The notes: a model not told the origin generated them from the sequence alone. Positions 37,105 through 46,722 are shown, counted from the first letter of the stretch. The stretch: DNA of 64,000 bases from Paracoccus aerodenitrificans (GCF_027913215.1 NZ_CP115784.1:2861501-2925500), one strand, 5' to 3'. Numbers and translations: made by a program.

Positions 37105-38787
37105 TCAGGCCCCGGCCTCCTCGGATTCGGTATCCGCGTCTTCGGCGGGTTCTTCACCGGCAAGCTCGGTCGGGTCGACCCAGCCCAGCATGACGCGGGC
37201 GGTCATCACCATATCCTGAGCATCCTCAAGCGAAACGCCGAACGGTTCCAGCAGGCCTTCATCCTTGACGCGCTGTCCGTCAACCGTAGTCCAGCCTCCG
37301 GCCAGTTCCCAATCCGCGCAGGTGGCGAAATCTTCAAGCGTTTTCACGCCATCCTTGGCCAGAGCCTCTACCATCTGGGGTGTCAGGCCTTCGAATTCAA
37401 CCAGACTATCCTCGACACCCAGCTTGCGGGCGTTTTCCAGAGCCTCACGATTCGCGGCTTCGATGACATCGCGGGCGCGGGCCTGAAGCTCATCCGCAGT
37501 GCCTTCATCGACACCGTCGATGGACAGCAGCTCATCCTGCTCGACATAGGCGACTTCTTCCAGATTGGTGAAGCCCTCGGCGACCAGAAGCTGAGCGAAG
37601 AATTCGTCCAGATCCAGATTATCCATGAACAGCTTGGTGCGGGCGTTGAATTCCGCCTGACGACGCTTGGATTCTTCTTCCTCGGTCAGGATGTCGATAT
37701 CGAGACCGGTCAACTGGCTTGCCAGACGCACATTCTGACCGCGGCGGCCGATGGCGAGGCTAAGCTGTTCTTCCGGCACAACGACCTCGATGCGCACGGC
37801 CTCTTCATCGACAACGACCTTTGCGACCTCTGCCGGTTGCAGAGCGTTCACAAGGAATGTCGCCTGATCTTCTGACCACGGAATGATATCGATCTTTTCG
37901 CCCTGCAACTCACCCACAACGGCCTGAACACGGGAACCGCGCATACCGACGCAGGCCCCGACCGGGTCGATGGAGTTGTCATAGGAAATCACGGCGATCT
38001 TGGCGCGGCTGCCCGGATCGCGGGCGACGGCCTTGATCTCGATCACGCCGTCATAGATCTCCGGCACTTCCATCTTGAACAGTTCCGCCATGAATTGCGG
38101 ATCGGTTCGCGACAGGAAGATCTGCGGGCCACGGGTTTCGCGGCGCACATCCTTCACATAGGCGCGGATACGGTCATTCGGGCGATAGCTTTCCCGGCCG
38201 ATCTTTTCGTTGCGGCGCAGAATTGCCTCACCACGGCCGACATCGACCACGATATTGCCGTATTCCTCGCGCTTGACGATGCCATTGATGATGGTCCCGG
38301 CGCGGTCCTTGAATTCTTCATACTGGCGGTCACGCTCGGCCTCGCGGACGCGTTGCAGGATGACCTGCTTGGCGCTTTGCGCGGCGATCCGGCCCAGTTC
38401 GACCGGGGGAACCTGTTCCTGAAACACATCGCCGATCTGCGGACCACCGGCGAAATCCTCGACCGGGGCGCCTTCGCGCAGCCAGACGCTCTGACCGCTT
38501 TTCTGCGGCTCGAAATAGGGTTTCGCCTGCTCAGGGTTGAATTCGGCCTGATAATTCTCGACCTCTTCATCCTCGACCACGGTCCGGACGCGGGTAAAGG
38601 TCGCGTTGCCGGTCTTGCGATCAATGGATACGCGGATATCCATTTCCGCGCCGTAACGCGACTTCGCCGCGCGGGCGAGACTGTCTTCCATCGCTTCGAT
38701 GACAAGCTCGGGCTCGATCATCTTTTCGCGGGCCACGGCCTCGGCGGTTTGCAGCAGTTCAAGCTGGTTGGCAGAGGTGATTGCCAT
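37105..38787 (-). CDS. nusA: Transcription termination/antitermination factor NusA
   Basis: NusA binds RNA polymerase and modulates pausing, termination and antitermination. The 560-residue protein shows the N-terminal polymerase-binding domain, S1 domain (about 130-200), two KH domains (GACVGMRGSRVQAVVGEL and AIGRRGQNVRLASQLTG) and two C-terminal acidic repeats that are typical of proteobacteria, followed by an acidic tail. The ATG at 38787 follows a GTG by one codon; either is possible. It starts three bases after the rimP stop and is in the same operon. NusA may control the terminator in the operon leader. Confidence 0.97.
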   Translation of the reverse strand: MAITSANQLELLQTAEAVAREKMIEPELVIEAMEDSLARAAKSRYGAEMDIRVSIDRKTGNATFTRVRTVVEDEEVENYQAEFNPEQAKPYFEPQKSGQSVWLREGAPVEDFAGGPQIGDVFQEQVPPVELGRIAAQSAKQVILQRVREAERDRQYEEFKDRAGTIINGIVKREEYGNIVVDVGRGEAILRRNEKIGRESYRPNDRIRAYVKDVRRETRGPQIFLSRTDPQFMAELFKMEVPEIYDGVIEIKAVARDPGSRAKIAVISYDNSIDPVGACVGMRGSRVQAVVGELQGEKIDIIPWSEDQATFLVNALQPAEVAKVVVDEEAVRIEVVVPEEQLSLAIGRRGQNVRLASQLTGLDIDILTEEEESKRRQAEFNARTKLFMDNLDLDEFFAQLLVAEGFTNLEEVAYVEQDELLSIDGVDEGTADELQARARDVIEAANREALENARKLGVEDSLVEFEGLTPQMVEALAKDGVKTLEDFATCADWELAGGWTTVDGQRVKDEGLLEPFGVSLEDAQDMVMTARVMLGWVDPTELAGEEPAEDADTESEEAGA

Positions 38788-38790
38788 CAC

Positions 38791-39405
38791 TTACTCCTTC
38801 GTTGCGGCATCGTCAGCCGAGCCGTCTTCCGTTTGCACTTCGTCGAACATGGATTCGTCGAGATTTTCGATCTCGACCCCGGCTTCCTTCTTCTGGCGCA
38901 GCATTTCCGCGATGAGTTCATCGGTCAGCAGCAGCTTGGCATCGGCCAGCCAGTCGAAATTCAGCCCGATGGTCTGGGTCTCGGCCCCGACCTCGATATT
39001 GATCAGCACGTCATCGCCTTCCACACCGGCCAGCACGCCGGTAAAACGCTTCCGCCCGTCAATCTGCTGAGCGGTTTCCAGCTTGGCTTCGTAACCCTCA
39101 TAGGTTTCGAAATCCTTCAGCCGGGTCAGGGGACGGTCGATGCCGGGGCTGGACACCTCCAGCATGTATTTATCCTCGATCGGGTCTTCCACATCCAGCG
39201 TGGCACTGACCATCGTGGAAATATCGGCGCAGTCATCGACATTGATGCCGCCCTCGGGACGGTCTGCCATGATTTGCAGCGTCGCGGTCTTGCCGCCCTG
39301 CAGCCGGACGCGCACCAGTTCGAATCCCATATCCTCGATTACGGGGATCAGGATTTCCGCAAGTCGGCGGTCAATCGCGGTCTTGGCAATCAGGTCGTTC
39401 GACAT
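38791..39405 (-). CDS. rimP: Ribosome maturation factor RimP
   Basis: RimP assists assembly of the 30S subunit. The 204-residue protein has the N-terminal alpha/beta domain ([23 protein letters not shown] region) and a C-terminal SH3-like domain, ending with an acidic extension (residues about 175-204) that is longer than in E. coli. The motif [11 protein letters not shown] is diagnostic. The ATG at 39405 has AGGGA upstream, and the terminator-like hairpin in the leader ends only 19 bases before it. Confidence 0.95.
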   Translation of the reverse strand: MSNDLIAKTAIDRRLAEILIPVIEDMGFELVRVRLQGGKTATLQIMADRPEGGINVDDCADISTMVSATLDVEDPIEDKYMLEVSSPGIDRPLTRLKDFETYEGYEAKLETAQQIDGRKRFTGVLAGVEGDDVLINIEVGAETQTIGLNFDWLADAKLLLTDELIAEMLRQKKEAGVEIENLDESMFDEVQTEDGSADDAATKE

Positions 39406-39423
39406 GAGCTTCCCTGAGAAATG

Positions 39424-39448
39424 AAAAACGGGCCCTCAGCGGCCCGTT
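39424..39448 (-). terminator. Intrinsic terminator inside the rimP leader (candidate attenuator)
   Basis: An eight-base-pair stem (AACGGGCC / GGCCCGTT) is followed on the minus strand by TTTTTC. It lies upstream of rimP but downstream of the only good promoter, so rimP operon transcripts should have to read through it. It could also end tspO transcription. Confidence 0.65.
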
Positions 39449-39499
39449 ACATGCTTCCGGTGGCGCAGGGGGTGGAAGCCTGCACCGCTGTTGAGGCTG

Positions 39500-39528
39500 C
39501 ATATAGACCCGGCTTCCGGGGAATTCAA
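39500..39528 (-). promoter_or_regulatory. Promoter of the rimP-nusA-ylxR-infB operon
   Basis: On the minus strand TTGAAT (39523-39528) and TATATG (39500-39505) are separated by 17 bases, a good sigma70-type match. The -35 overlaps the tspO stop codon. Transcription would start near 39493, giving a leader of about 88 bases that contains an upstream stem (GGTGCAGG / CCTGCGCC), a competing GCTTCC/GGAAGC pairing, and the terminator. Confidence 0.55.
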
Positions 39529-39983
39529 GCCAAATCGCGATTATCGCGCCAGATGCGCCAGTTCAGCCCTGCGGCAATGCTGATCCAGACAAGGTACGGG
39601 ATCATCAGCAGCCCGGCCAGAAGGTCCGCCTGCAGGAAAACCGGAATGATCGCGGCCAGCACCACCCAAAGGACCGCGATGACGATCATGCCCATCCCCA
39701 TGCGCCGCGCTCCGAAGAAAACCGGCGTCCACAGGGTGTTAAGCGCGATCTGCAACGACCACAGGGCAAGACCCGGCGCGGGGTTAGCACTCAGCGCGAT
39801 GCGCGTTGCCGCAAAAGCCGAGATGACATAGAGCGCCGTCCAGACGATCGGGAACGCCTTTTTGGGTGGCGTCCAGGACGGTTTTTTCAGTGATCTGTAC
39901 CACTCACCCGGCAGAAAGACGCTTCCCGTCGCAGCGGCAGCGGCGCAGGCCGAAAGGAGGATCAGGAAATAGAATCCGGCCAT
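39525..39983 (-). CDS. tspO: TspO/MBR family tryptophan-rich sensory protein
   Basis: TspO is a five-helix membrane protein that binds porphyrins and cholesterol-like ligands; in Rhodobacter it affects tetrapyrrole-linked gene control. The 152-residue protein has the characteristic WYRSLKKPSWTPPKKAFPIVWTALY, read over residues 28-52, plus later WSLQIALNTLWTPVFFG and the C-terminal LNWRIWRDN. It overlaps the pip stop by one base (TGATG), implying coupling with pip. Function in this organism is inferred from relatives. Confidence 0.93.
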   Translation of the reverse strand: MAGFYFLILLSACAAAAATGSVFLPGEWYRSLKKPSWTPPKKAFPIVWTALYVISAFAATRIALSANPAPGLALWSLQIALNTLWTPVFFGARRMGMGMIVIAVLWVVLAAIIPVFLQADLLAGLLMIPYLVWISIAAGLNWRIWRDNRDLA

Positions 39984-40948
39984 CAGCGTCGTTCCTTTAT
40001 CTCATTCATCACCGACACCAGCTCGGCAGCGATTCGCGGTTCTGACAAGGCGTGGCCAGAGCCGGGAATAAGCCGAAGGTCGCAGCCACGCCAGCCCTCG
40101 GCCAGAGACCACGCGCCGCGCGGCGGGCAAACCATATCATAGCGTCCCTGAACGATATGGCAGGGAATATACTCGATCAGGTGGCGGTTCCGCAGAAGCT
40201 GCCCTTCTTCAAGGAAGCATTTATTATAGAAATAATGATTCTCGATCCGGGCGAAGGCGCGGGCATATTCCGCCGAGGCCGCCGCCGGATGGGCGATATC
40301 CATTCCCGCCAGCCCGTTTTCCCACAGGATCCAGTGCCGTGAAAGGCGACGCTGTTCCCGGTCATTTTCCGAAAACAGTCGGCGGTGATAGGCCGCGACC
40401 ATATCGCCGCGCTCGGATGGCGGGATCGGTTCGCAAAAATCGCGCCAGCGCTCCGGCCAGAACCGAGCCGCGCCGCCGCCATAGAACCAGTCCAGCTCGG
40501 CCTGAGTGGCAAGAAACACGCCGCGCAGGATCAGGGCTTCGACCGGGGCGGGATGGGCCTGCGCATAGGCAAGCGCCAGCGTCGCACCCCAGCTTCCGCC
40601 GAACACCGACCAGCATTCGATGCCGAGCGTTTCGCGGATTTTTTCGATATCCCCGATCAGATGCTGTGTCGTATTGTCCACGACAGAAGCATGCGGCGTG
40701 GACAGGCCGCACCCTCTTTGATCGAACAGCACCACCCGGTAATGCGCGGGATCGAAGAAACGGCGCATGAACGGGCTGCACCCTCCGCCGGGGCCGCCGT
40801 GAAGCACCACGACCGGCCGCCCATCGGGATTGCCGGATTGCTCGACATACAGCGTATGCCCGCCGCCGACAGTGATCTTGCGCCTGTCGAAGGGCTCGAT
40901 ATGCGGATAAATCCGCGCTGCGCCTGTTTGCCCTGCTGTGCGATCCAT
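39983..40948 (-). CDS. pip: Proline iminopeptidase
   Basis: This alpha/beta-hydrolase removes N-terminal proline from peptides. The 321-residue protein contains the oxyanion-loop motif LHGGPGGG, the FDQRGCGLS motif and the nucleophile elbow GGSWGATLAL, all diagnostic of peptidase family S33 prolyl aminopeptidases. The catalytic His lies in GSGHALSEP. It is divergent from ubiG with 44 bases between start codons. Proline released could share fates with the hydroxyproline island products, but no regulatory link is visible. Confidence 0.93.
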   Translation of the reverse strand: MDRTAGQTGAARIYPHIEPFDRRKITVGGGHTLYVEQSGNPDGRPVVVLHGGPGGGCSPFMRRFFDPAHYRVVLFDQRGCGLSTPHASVVDNTTQHLIGDIEKIRETLGIECWSVFGGSWGATLALAYAQAHPAPVEALILRGVFLATQAELDWFYGGGAARFWPERWRDFCEPIPPSERGDMVAAYHRRLFSENDREQRRLSRHWILWENGLAGMDIAHPAAASAEYARAFARIENHYFYNKCFLEEGQLLRNRHLIEYIPCHIVQGRYDMVCPPRGAWSLAEGWRGCDLRLIPGSGHALSEPRIAAELVSVMNEIKERR

Positions 40949-40992
40949 AGTTTCCCTATATACGGCGTGTGACCGGCGCGAAAGGACCGACC

Positions 40993-41730
40993 ATGACAGA
41001 CAGCCGAGACCCCTCCGAGATCGCCAAATTCGAGGCGATGGCCGCCGAATGGTGGGACCCGAAGGGCAAGTTCAAACCGCTTCACATGATGAACCCGGTG
41101 CGGCTTGGTTATGTCACCTCTCAGATCGCCGCCGAGTATCGCCGCGACCTGAAAGCCCCGCGTCCATTCGAGGGACTGAGGCTTCTAGATATCGGCTGCG
41201 GGGGCGGGCTGCTGTCCGAACCGATGGCGCGGTTGGGGGCCGATGTGGTCGGGGCCGATGCCGCCGCGAAGAATATCGAGGTGGCAAGGCTGCATGCCGG
41301 ACAGGTCGGGCTGAACATAGACTACCGCGCCGAAACCGCCGAATCCCTGCTGGCGCAGGGTGAGCAATTCGATGCCGTTCTGGCGATGGAAATTGTCGAA
41401 CATGTCGCCAATCCCGCCGATTTCGTGCAGACCTGTCACGATCTTCTGAAACCGGGCGGCGTGCTGGTGGTCTCGACCCTGAACCGGACAATGCGCAGCT
41501 TCGCCGCCGGAATTATCGGCGCAGAGTGGATCATGCGCTGGCTGCCCAAAGGCACCCATGAATGGTCGCGCTTCATCACCCCGGATGAGCTGGCCGGAAT
41601 GATGCAGCGCAGTGGGTTGCAGGTCGCGAACCGGATGGGGATGGTGTTCAACCCGATCAGTTGGAACTGGAGCCTGTCCGACCGCGATCTGTCGGTGAAT
41701 TACGCCGCGACCGGGCTGCGGCCTGAGTAA
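40993..41730 (+). CDS. ubiG: Ubiquinone biosynthesis O-methyltransferase UbiG
   Basis: UbiG performs both O-methylations of ubiquinone synthesis using S-adenosylmethionine. The 245-residue protein has the SAM motif [20 protein letters not shown], the [13 protein letters not shown] motif and the typical [19 protein letters not shown] segment. An N-terminal [20 protein letters not shown] is a strong UbiG signature. I chose the ATG at 40993, after AAAGGACC; an earlier ATG at 40969 adds eight residues without a ribosome binding site. Confidence 0.96.
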   Translation: MTDSRDPSEIAKFEAMAAEWWDPKGKFKPLHMMNPVRLGYVTSQIAAEYRRDLKAPRPFEGLRLLDIGCGGGLLSEPMARLGADVVGADAAAKNIEVARLHAGQVGLNIDYRAETAESLLAQGEQFDAVLAMEIVEHVANPADFVQTCHDLLKPGGVLVVSTLNRTMRSFAAGIIGAEWIMRWLPKGTHEWSRFITPDELAGMMQRSGLQVANRMGMVFNPISWNWSLSDRDLSVNYAATGLRPE

Positions 41731-41790
41731 AGGGGCGCTGCCCCTCGCCGCTTGCGCGGCTCACCCCGGGATATTTCCGCCAGGATGAAG
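41731..41790. repeat. Hairpin-rich intergenic element of Rhodobacteraceae type
   Basis: Two adjacent perfect hairpins (AGGGGC-N3-GCCCCT, 41731-41745; GCCGC-N4-GCGGC, 41747-41760) are followed by CACCCCGGGATATTTCCGCC and then CAGGATGAAG. I recall near-identical sequences repeated between genes across Rhodobacteraceae genomes. Only one copy is present here. It lies between ends of convergent ubiG and the GFA gene and may act as a terminator. Confidence 0.5.
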
Positions 41791-41791
41791 G

Positions 41792-42175
41792 TCAGCGGTC
41801 GGATGAATGGTTGACGCCGTCGCTCCACGGGACGGGATCGAGATCGCGCGGGTTGACGCCCTCAAGGCAGGCGGCGTTGATCCCGTATTCATTCGGGTTC
41901 GAGCGCCGCTGATGGTGGGTATAGATGCCACATTGCTTGCAGAAATAATGTTTCGCCGTGCGGGTGTTGAACTGGTAGAGCGTCAGCATATCGGCACCCT
42001 TGACGATTTCCAGCCCCTCAAGCGGTGCGCTGACCGCGACAGCGCCTCTGCGGCGGCACATTGAGCAGTCGCAGCGGCGCTTTGTGTTGAGACCATCGCT
42101 GAGCGTGACCGAAAGCTCGACCGCCCCGCAATGGCAGGTCAGGCGATGGGGTGTGTTGATCGTGGGAAGTGTCAT
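41792..42175 (-). CDS. GFA family (glutathione-dependent formaldehyde-activating enzyme-like) protein
   Basis: This 127-residue zinc protein has the family's cysteine sets: CHCGAVE (residues about 14-20), CDCSMCRRRG and FCKQCGIYTHHQ. The group is named after an enzyme proposed to bind formaldehyde-glutathione adducts, but most members are of unknown function. The ATG at 42175 overlaps the rhomboid stop by four bases, so the two may be co-transcribed. Confidence 0.85.
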   Translation of the reverse strand: MTLPTINTPHRLTCHCGAVELSVTLSDGLNTKRRCDCSMCRRRGAVAVSAPLEGLEIVKGADMLTLYQFNTRTAKHYFCKQCGIYTHHQRRSNPNEYGINAACLEGVNPRDLDPVPWSDGVNHSSDR

Positions 42176-42894
42176 CTGCGCACCTGCGGTATTCTGGACC
42201 GGGAATATGAAACGGCGGGATGCGGGGGGCGGCCATGCGTGCGGCTCCAATAGGCGAGGCCTCCCAGCCTGAAGAAGATGGGCAGGGCGAAGATCGCCCC
42301 GGCGACGAAGCCGCCTGCATGGGCCCAATAGGCGACATTATCGCCTCCGAAAAGCGAGAAACTGCCGAAGATCTGGAACAGGAACCAGAGACCCAGCATG
42401 ACCCAGGCCGGGATGGTGAAGATCTTGATGAAGATAATGATCAGCGCCAGCACATCGACGCGCGCCTTCGGAAACAGCAGAAGATAGCCGCCCATCACAC
42501 CCGCAATCGCTCCGGAAGCGCCGACCATCGGAATGCCGTCCAGGGGATTCGAGGCGATCTGGGCGGCAGCGGCGGCCAGCCCGCTGAGCAGATAGAAGAT
42601 CAGGAAGCCGACATGGCCCATCTGGTCTTCCAAATTATCGCCGAACACCCAGAGGAACAGCATATTCCCCGCGATATGCAGAATGCCCGCATGCAGGAAC
42701 ATATGGCTGAACAGTCCCCAAAGATTATACCCGTTCACCACCGCGACCGGATACAGCGCCAGTTGCTCCCATAAGCCGGTCATGCCGACCAGCCAGGGGG
42801 TCGTCAGGACGAACATCACGATATTGATGATGATCAGGCAGATCGTGACATAGGGCGTACGTTCGGACGGGTTATGGTCGCGGATCGGAAACAT
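42172..42894 (-). CDS. Rhomboid family intramembrane serine protease
   Basis: This 240-residue inner membrane protein has six predicted helices. The catalytic serine is in GASGAIAGVMGGYLL and the catalytic histidine in AHAGGFVAGAIFALP, with the conserved loop-1 HMFLHAGILHIAGNMLFLWVFG read as residues about 64-85. It is therefore expected to be active. The start is divergent from gabT. Substrates of bacterial rhomboids are mostly unknown. Confidence 0.93.
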   Translation of the reverse strand: MFPIRDHNPSERTPYVTICLIIINIVMFVLTTPWLVGMTGLWEQLALYPVAVVNGYNLWGLFSHMFLHAGILHIAGNMLFLWVFGDNLEDQMGHVGFLIFYLLSGLAAAAAQIASNPLDGIPMVGASGAIAGVMGGYLLLFPKARVDVLALIIIFIKIFTIPAWVMLGLWFLFQIFGSFSLFGGDNVAYWAHAGGFVAGAIFALPIFFRLGGLAYWSRTHGRPPHPAVSYSRSRIPQVRR

Positions 42895-43038
42895 CTGGTC
42901 CCTTCAGGCCTTTGCCCGGGACGATGCCCGAGCCGGTGCCGCAACGCAAGCGCAGCATATCATCGCCGATGCGCTGCCGCTTTTCCTTGTGAAAGCCCGC
43001 GGCTAGAGTTTCTCCTGAACCGATTCGAGAGGGTGCTC

Positions 43039-44307
43039 ATGTCTTCGCTGACCGACCGCAGAAACGCCGCGATTTCGCGCGGGGTGGGCATGACCACACA
43101 GATTTACGCAGACCGGGCCGAGAACGCCGAGATCTGGGACAAGGACGGCAATCGTTATATCGACTTTGCCGCCGGAATCGCCGTTGTGAATACCGGCCAT
43201 CGTCATCCGAAAGTGATGGCGGCGGTGAGGGATCAGCTCGACCGGTTTACGCATACATGCCATCAGGTCGTGCCGTATGAGAACTATGTCGCTCTGGCAG
43301 AGCGGCTGAATGAGAAAGTGCCGGGGCCGGGGCCGAAAAAGACGATCTTCGCCACTACCGGGGCCGAAGCGGTGGAGAATGCGGTAAAGATTGCCCGCCA
43401 CTATACCGGACGCCCCGCCATTGTGGCTTTTGCGGGCGGATTTCACGGGCGTACCTTCATGGGGATGGCGCTGACCGGGAAGGTTCAGCCCTACAAGGCC
43501 GGATTCGGGCCGATGATGAGCGATATCTGGCATCTGCCCTTCCCGAATGATTTGCACGGCATCACTCAGGATGACGCGATTGACGCGCTGGAGAGGCTGT
43601 TCAAGGCCGATCTGGAGCCTGAGCGTGTCGCGGCGATTATCGTCGAGCCGGTACAGGGCGAAGGCGGGTTCTATGACGCGCCGCAGGGTTTTCTGGCGCG
43701 GCTGCGCAAGATCTGCGATTCACATTCGATCCTGCTGATCGCCGATGAGGTGCAGACCGGCTTCGCCCGCACCGGCAAGCTGTTCGCGATGGAGCATCAC
43801 GGCGTCTTTGCCGATCTGACCACGATGGCCAAGGGTCTTGGCGGGGGGCTGCCGATTTCGGCGGTGACCGGACGCGCCGAGGTGATGGACAGCCCTGCCC
43901 CGGGCGGGCTTGGCGGAACCTATGCTGGGAACCCTCTGGCGGTGGCCGCGGCCCATGCCGTGCTGGATGTGATCGAAGAGGAAGAATTGTGCGACCGGGC
44001 CGAGCGGTTGGGTCAGAGGCTGAAGCAAAGGCTCTCGGCCCTGCGCGACGAGGTTCCCGAGATCGTCGACATTCGCGGCCCCGGCTTCATGAATGCGGTT
44101 GAATTTAACGTCGCAGGCAGCGATCGTCCGAACCCCGAATTCGCCGGGCGCGTCCGCGAAGAGGCTTTGAAGCGGAATCTGATCCTGCTCACCTGCGGCG
44201 TTTACGGCGATGTGATCCGCTTCCTCGCGCCGCTGACAATCCCGGACGATATTTTCGCGGAAGCTCTGGATATTCTGGAAGAAAGCGTCAGAGCCGCGCG
44301 GGGCTGA
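43039..44307 (+). CDS. gabT: 4-aminobutyrate--2-oxoglutarate transaminase
   Basis: GabT is a PLP enzyme converting 4-aminobutyrate and 2-oxoglutarate to succinate semialdehyde and glutamate. The 422-residue protein has the class III aminotransferase features: TTGAEAVENAVKIAR, GGFHGRT, ADEVQTGFARTG and the PLP lysine in TMAKGLGGGLPI. I chose the ATG at 43039, with GAGAGGG upstream; a much longer frame from 42874 overlaps the rhomboid gene. No succinate semialdehyde dehydrogenase is nearby. Other omega-amino acids could be substrates. Confidence 0.92.
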   Translation: MSSLTDRRNAAISRGVGMTTQIYADRAENAEIWDKDGNRYIDFAAGIAVVNTGHRHPKVMAAVRDQLDRFTHTCHQVVPYENYVALAERLNEKVPGPGPKKTIFATTGAEAVENAVKIARHYTGRPAIVAFAGGFHGRTFMGMALTGKVQPYKAGFGPMMSDIWHLPFPNDLHGITQDDAIDALERLFKADLEPERVAAIIVEPVQGEGGFYDAPQGFLARLRKICDSHSILLIADEVQTGFARTGKLFAMEHHGVFADLTTMAKGLGGGLPISAVTGRAEVMDSPAPGGLGGTYAGNPLAVAAAHAVLDVIEEEELCDRAERLGQRLKQRLSALRDEVPEIVDIRGPGFMNAVEFNVAGSDRPNPEFAGRVREEALKRNLILLTCGVYGDVIRFLAPLTIPDDIFAEALDILEESVRAARG

Positions 44308-44537
44308 CCGGGCCGAAGTGCGGCGATCCGGGACCCGGATTTGCGGGTAACGGGCGGTTGTCGCCGATGCATAGCAGCTTCGCGCTGCGGGAAATCGGTT
44401 TGACCTTGCGGCCCAACTGATTGATCCTTGCGCCGCGCGGCCCTTTGGGGCTGCCGGATTTTTCTGTGGACGACTGGCCTTTGCAGCCCGGGGAACTGGC
44501 TGGTCCGGACATCGTCCCCTTGCGATCGAAAGGCTGC

Positions 44538-45740
44538 ATGATGGACCGGATCTTGCGTGATCCCCGTGCCTGGGGAGTGATGCTTGCGGCGACGCTGACA
44601 ATCATGTCGAACGCGACGATTACCCCTGCTCTGCCGGGCATTCAGGCGATGTTCCCGAACAATCCGAACGCAGAGCTGCTGACCCGGCTGCTGATCACCG
44701 CACCGTCGCTGATCGTTGCCATCGTGGCGCCTTTCGCCGGAATCGTGGTGGACCGGCTGGGACGGCGCAGGCCTCTGTTCTTCGGGCTTATCGTATATAT
44801 CGTCGCCGGAACCGCCGGGCTGTACCTTCAGTCGCTGGAGGCGATTTTCGCCAGCCGGCTGGTGCTGGGTCTGGGTGTCGCGGCGATCATGACCGCGCAG
44901 GCTGCCCTGATCGGGGATTATTTCGACGGCCCCGAGCGCGGGCGGCTGATGGGATATCAGTTGGCAGCGGTCAATCTGGGCGGTCTGATCTTCGTCATGA
45001 CCGCCGGGTTTCTGGCCAGCAGCAGCCCGCGCCTGCCATTCCTGATTTACGGCCTCGCCATTCCGATTTTCCCTGTATTGTGGAAACTTCTGCCGGAACC
45101 CGAACTGACATCGCCGGACGGACACGGCACGGCAACTCAGGGCGGCGGAGAGAAGGGCTGGCCGATCACGGTGCTGATAATGGCAACGGCAGCGTCTTTG
45201 AGCTTCGTGATCTTCTATGCGGTGCCCACGCAGCTTCCCTATTATCTGGTCGATATCGGGCTGGACGATCCGCGCTATGCCGGAGAGGTAATGGCGTCGA
45301 TGATGCTGGCCGCCTCGCTGATGGCGGTGATTTCGGGCTGGATCAGGCCGTGGCTTGGCCGGATCGGCACGCCGGTCGCCGGTTTCCTGCTGTTGGCCTG
45401 CGGATTCTGGCTCCTTTCGATGGCGCATCAATTGCCTTATGCAATGGCGGCAACGGCGCTGATCGGTGCGGGGCTTGGTTTCTGCATGCCGACCTTCATT
45501 ACCACCGCACTGAACGCGGCACCGTTCAAGCACCGGGGGCTTGTCTCTGGCCTTGTGACCTCATCCTTCTTCTTCGGCCAGTTCATGTCGCCCATCGTCA
45601 GCCAGCCCATCATCAATCACTGGAGCTATGAGCGGGCCTTTGCCACCGGCGCGGCGGTCTTCGTGCTGATGGCGGTGGTGCTGGCAATCACCCTGAAGCG
45701 GCGGCAGTCGAAACTGGACAATCCCGCCCCTGCGCACTAG
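44538..45740 (+). CDS. MFS transporter
   Basis: This is a 400-residue twelve-helix major facilitator of the drug:H+ antiporter type. The loop 2-3 motif DRLGRRRPLFFGL and the helix 5 region (LGVAAIMTAQAALIGDYFDGPERGRLMGY) are clear. I chose the ATG at 44538 (GAAAGG upstream); 44541 is an alternative, and the in-frame extension to 44421 is unsupported. It lies alone between gabT (230-base gap with no recognisable elements) and the ABC exporter. Substrate unknown. Confidence 0.87.
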   Translation: MMDRILRDPRAWGVMLAATLTIMSNATITPALPGIQAMFPNNPNAELLTRLLITAPSLIVAIVAPFAGIVVDRLGRRRPLFFGLIVYIVAGTAGLYLQSLEAIFASRLVLGLGVAAIMTAQAALIGDYFDGPERGRLMGYQLAAVNLGGLIFVMTAGFLASSSPRLPFLIYGLAIPIFPVLWKLLPEPELTSPDGHGTATQGGGEKGWPITVLIMATAASLSFVIFYAVPTQLPYYLVDIGLDDPRYAGEVMASMMLAASLMAVISGWIRPWLGRIGTPVAGFLLLACGFWLLSMAHQLPYAMAATALIGAGLGFCMPTFITTALNAAPFKHRGLVSGLVTSSFFFGQFMSPIVSQPIINHWSYERAFATGAAVFVLMAVVLAITLKRRQSKLDNPAPAH

Positions 45741-45774
45741 CGTCGCGCCGATTCCAACCATGAGGACCGGGCGG

Positions 45775-46722
45775 ATGAGCGCGATTATCGAAGTCGATCA
45801 CCTCAGCAAGCAATACGCCAACGGTCCCAAGGCTCTGGACGATGTCTCGCTGGAAATCAACGAGGGTGAGATCGTCGCATTGCTGGGGCCGAACGGGGCC
45901 GGGAAAACGACTCTGATCTCGATCATTTGCGGGCTGGTCGTGCTGACAGGCGGCACCGTCCGCGTCGGCGGTCACGATATTCGCAGCGACTGGCGGGCTG
46001 CCCGGAAGATGATCGGGCTGGTGCCGCAGGAAATCACGCTTGAGCCGTTCGAAACCGTGCTGAACTGCGTCCGCTTCACGCGTGGCCTCTATGGAGCGCC
46101 GCCGGATGACGCTTACCTGGAAAAGATCCTGCGCAGCCTCGCTTTGTGGGAAAAGCGGAATGCGATGACCCGCGAACTTTCGGGCGGGATGAAGCGGCGC
46201 GTGCTGATCGCGAAGGCCCTGTCCCATAACCCGAAAGTCCTGTTTCTGGACGAGCCGACCGCCGGTGTCGATGTCGCTCTGCGGCGCGAAATGTGGCAGG
46301 TGGTCGATCAGCTTCGCCGGGACGGTGTGACGATCATCCTGACCACGCATTATCTGGAAGAGGCCGAGGAAATGGCCGACCGGATCGGCGTCATCAATAA
46401 CGGGAAGCTGCTGCTGATAAAGCCCAAGGATGAGCTGATGGGTGAGTTCGGCAAGAAACATCTGACGATTGAGCTTTATACGCCTCTCGATGCACTGCCC
46501 CCGCAGCTTGCCGAGCGCGGCCTTACCCTCTCAGAGGATCGGCGCAGCCTTGGCTATGATTACGATACAAGGTCGGACCGCACCGGCATCGCGCATCTGC
46601 TGGCCGAACTGGCCGGTTTGGGCATTCAGGTGCGTGACATCTCGACCAAACAATCCAGCCTTGAGGAAGTATTCATGCCGCTGGTCTCGGACGAACCGCA
46701 GAAGGCAAAGGGCGCGGCATGA
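45775..46722 (+). CDS. ABC-2 type exporter, ATP-binding protein
   Basis: This 315-residue ATPase is of the NodI/CcmA/DrrA type. Walker A is GPNGAGKTT, signature LSGGMKRR, Walker [12 protein letters not shown], and the switch His lies in [15 protein letters not shown]-terminal extension of about 75 residues follows the nucleotide-binding domain, usual for this group. The ATG at 45775 has GAGGA upstream. It overlaps the permease gene by four bases, so both subunits should form one exporter of unknown substrate. Confidence 0.92.
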   Translation: MSAIIEVDHLSKQYANGPKALDDVSLEINEGEIVALLGPNGAGKTTLISIICGLVVLTGGTVRVGGHDIRSDWRAARKMIGLVPQEITLEPFETVLNCVRFTRGLYGAPPDDAYLEKILRSLALWEKRNAMTRELSGGMKRRVLIAKALSHNPKVLFLDEPTAGVDVALRREMWQVVDQLRRDGVTIILTTHYLEEAEEMADRIGVINNGKLLLIKPKDELMGEFGKKHLTIELYTPLDALPPQLAERGLTLSEDRRSLGYDYDTRSDRTGIAHLLAELAGLGIQVRDISTKQSSLEEVFMPLVSDEPQKAKGAA

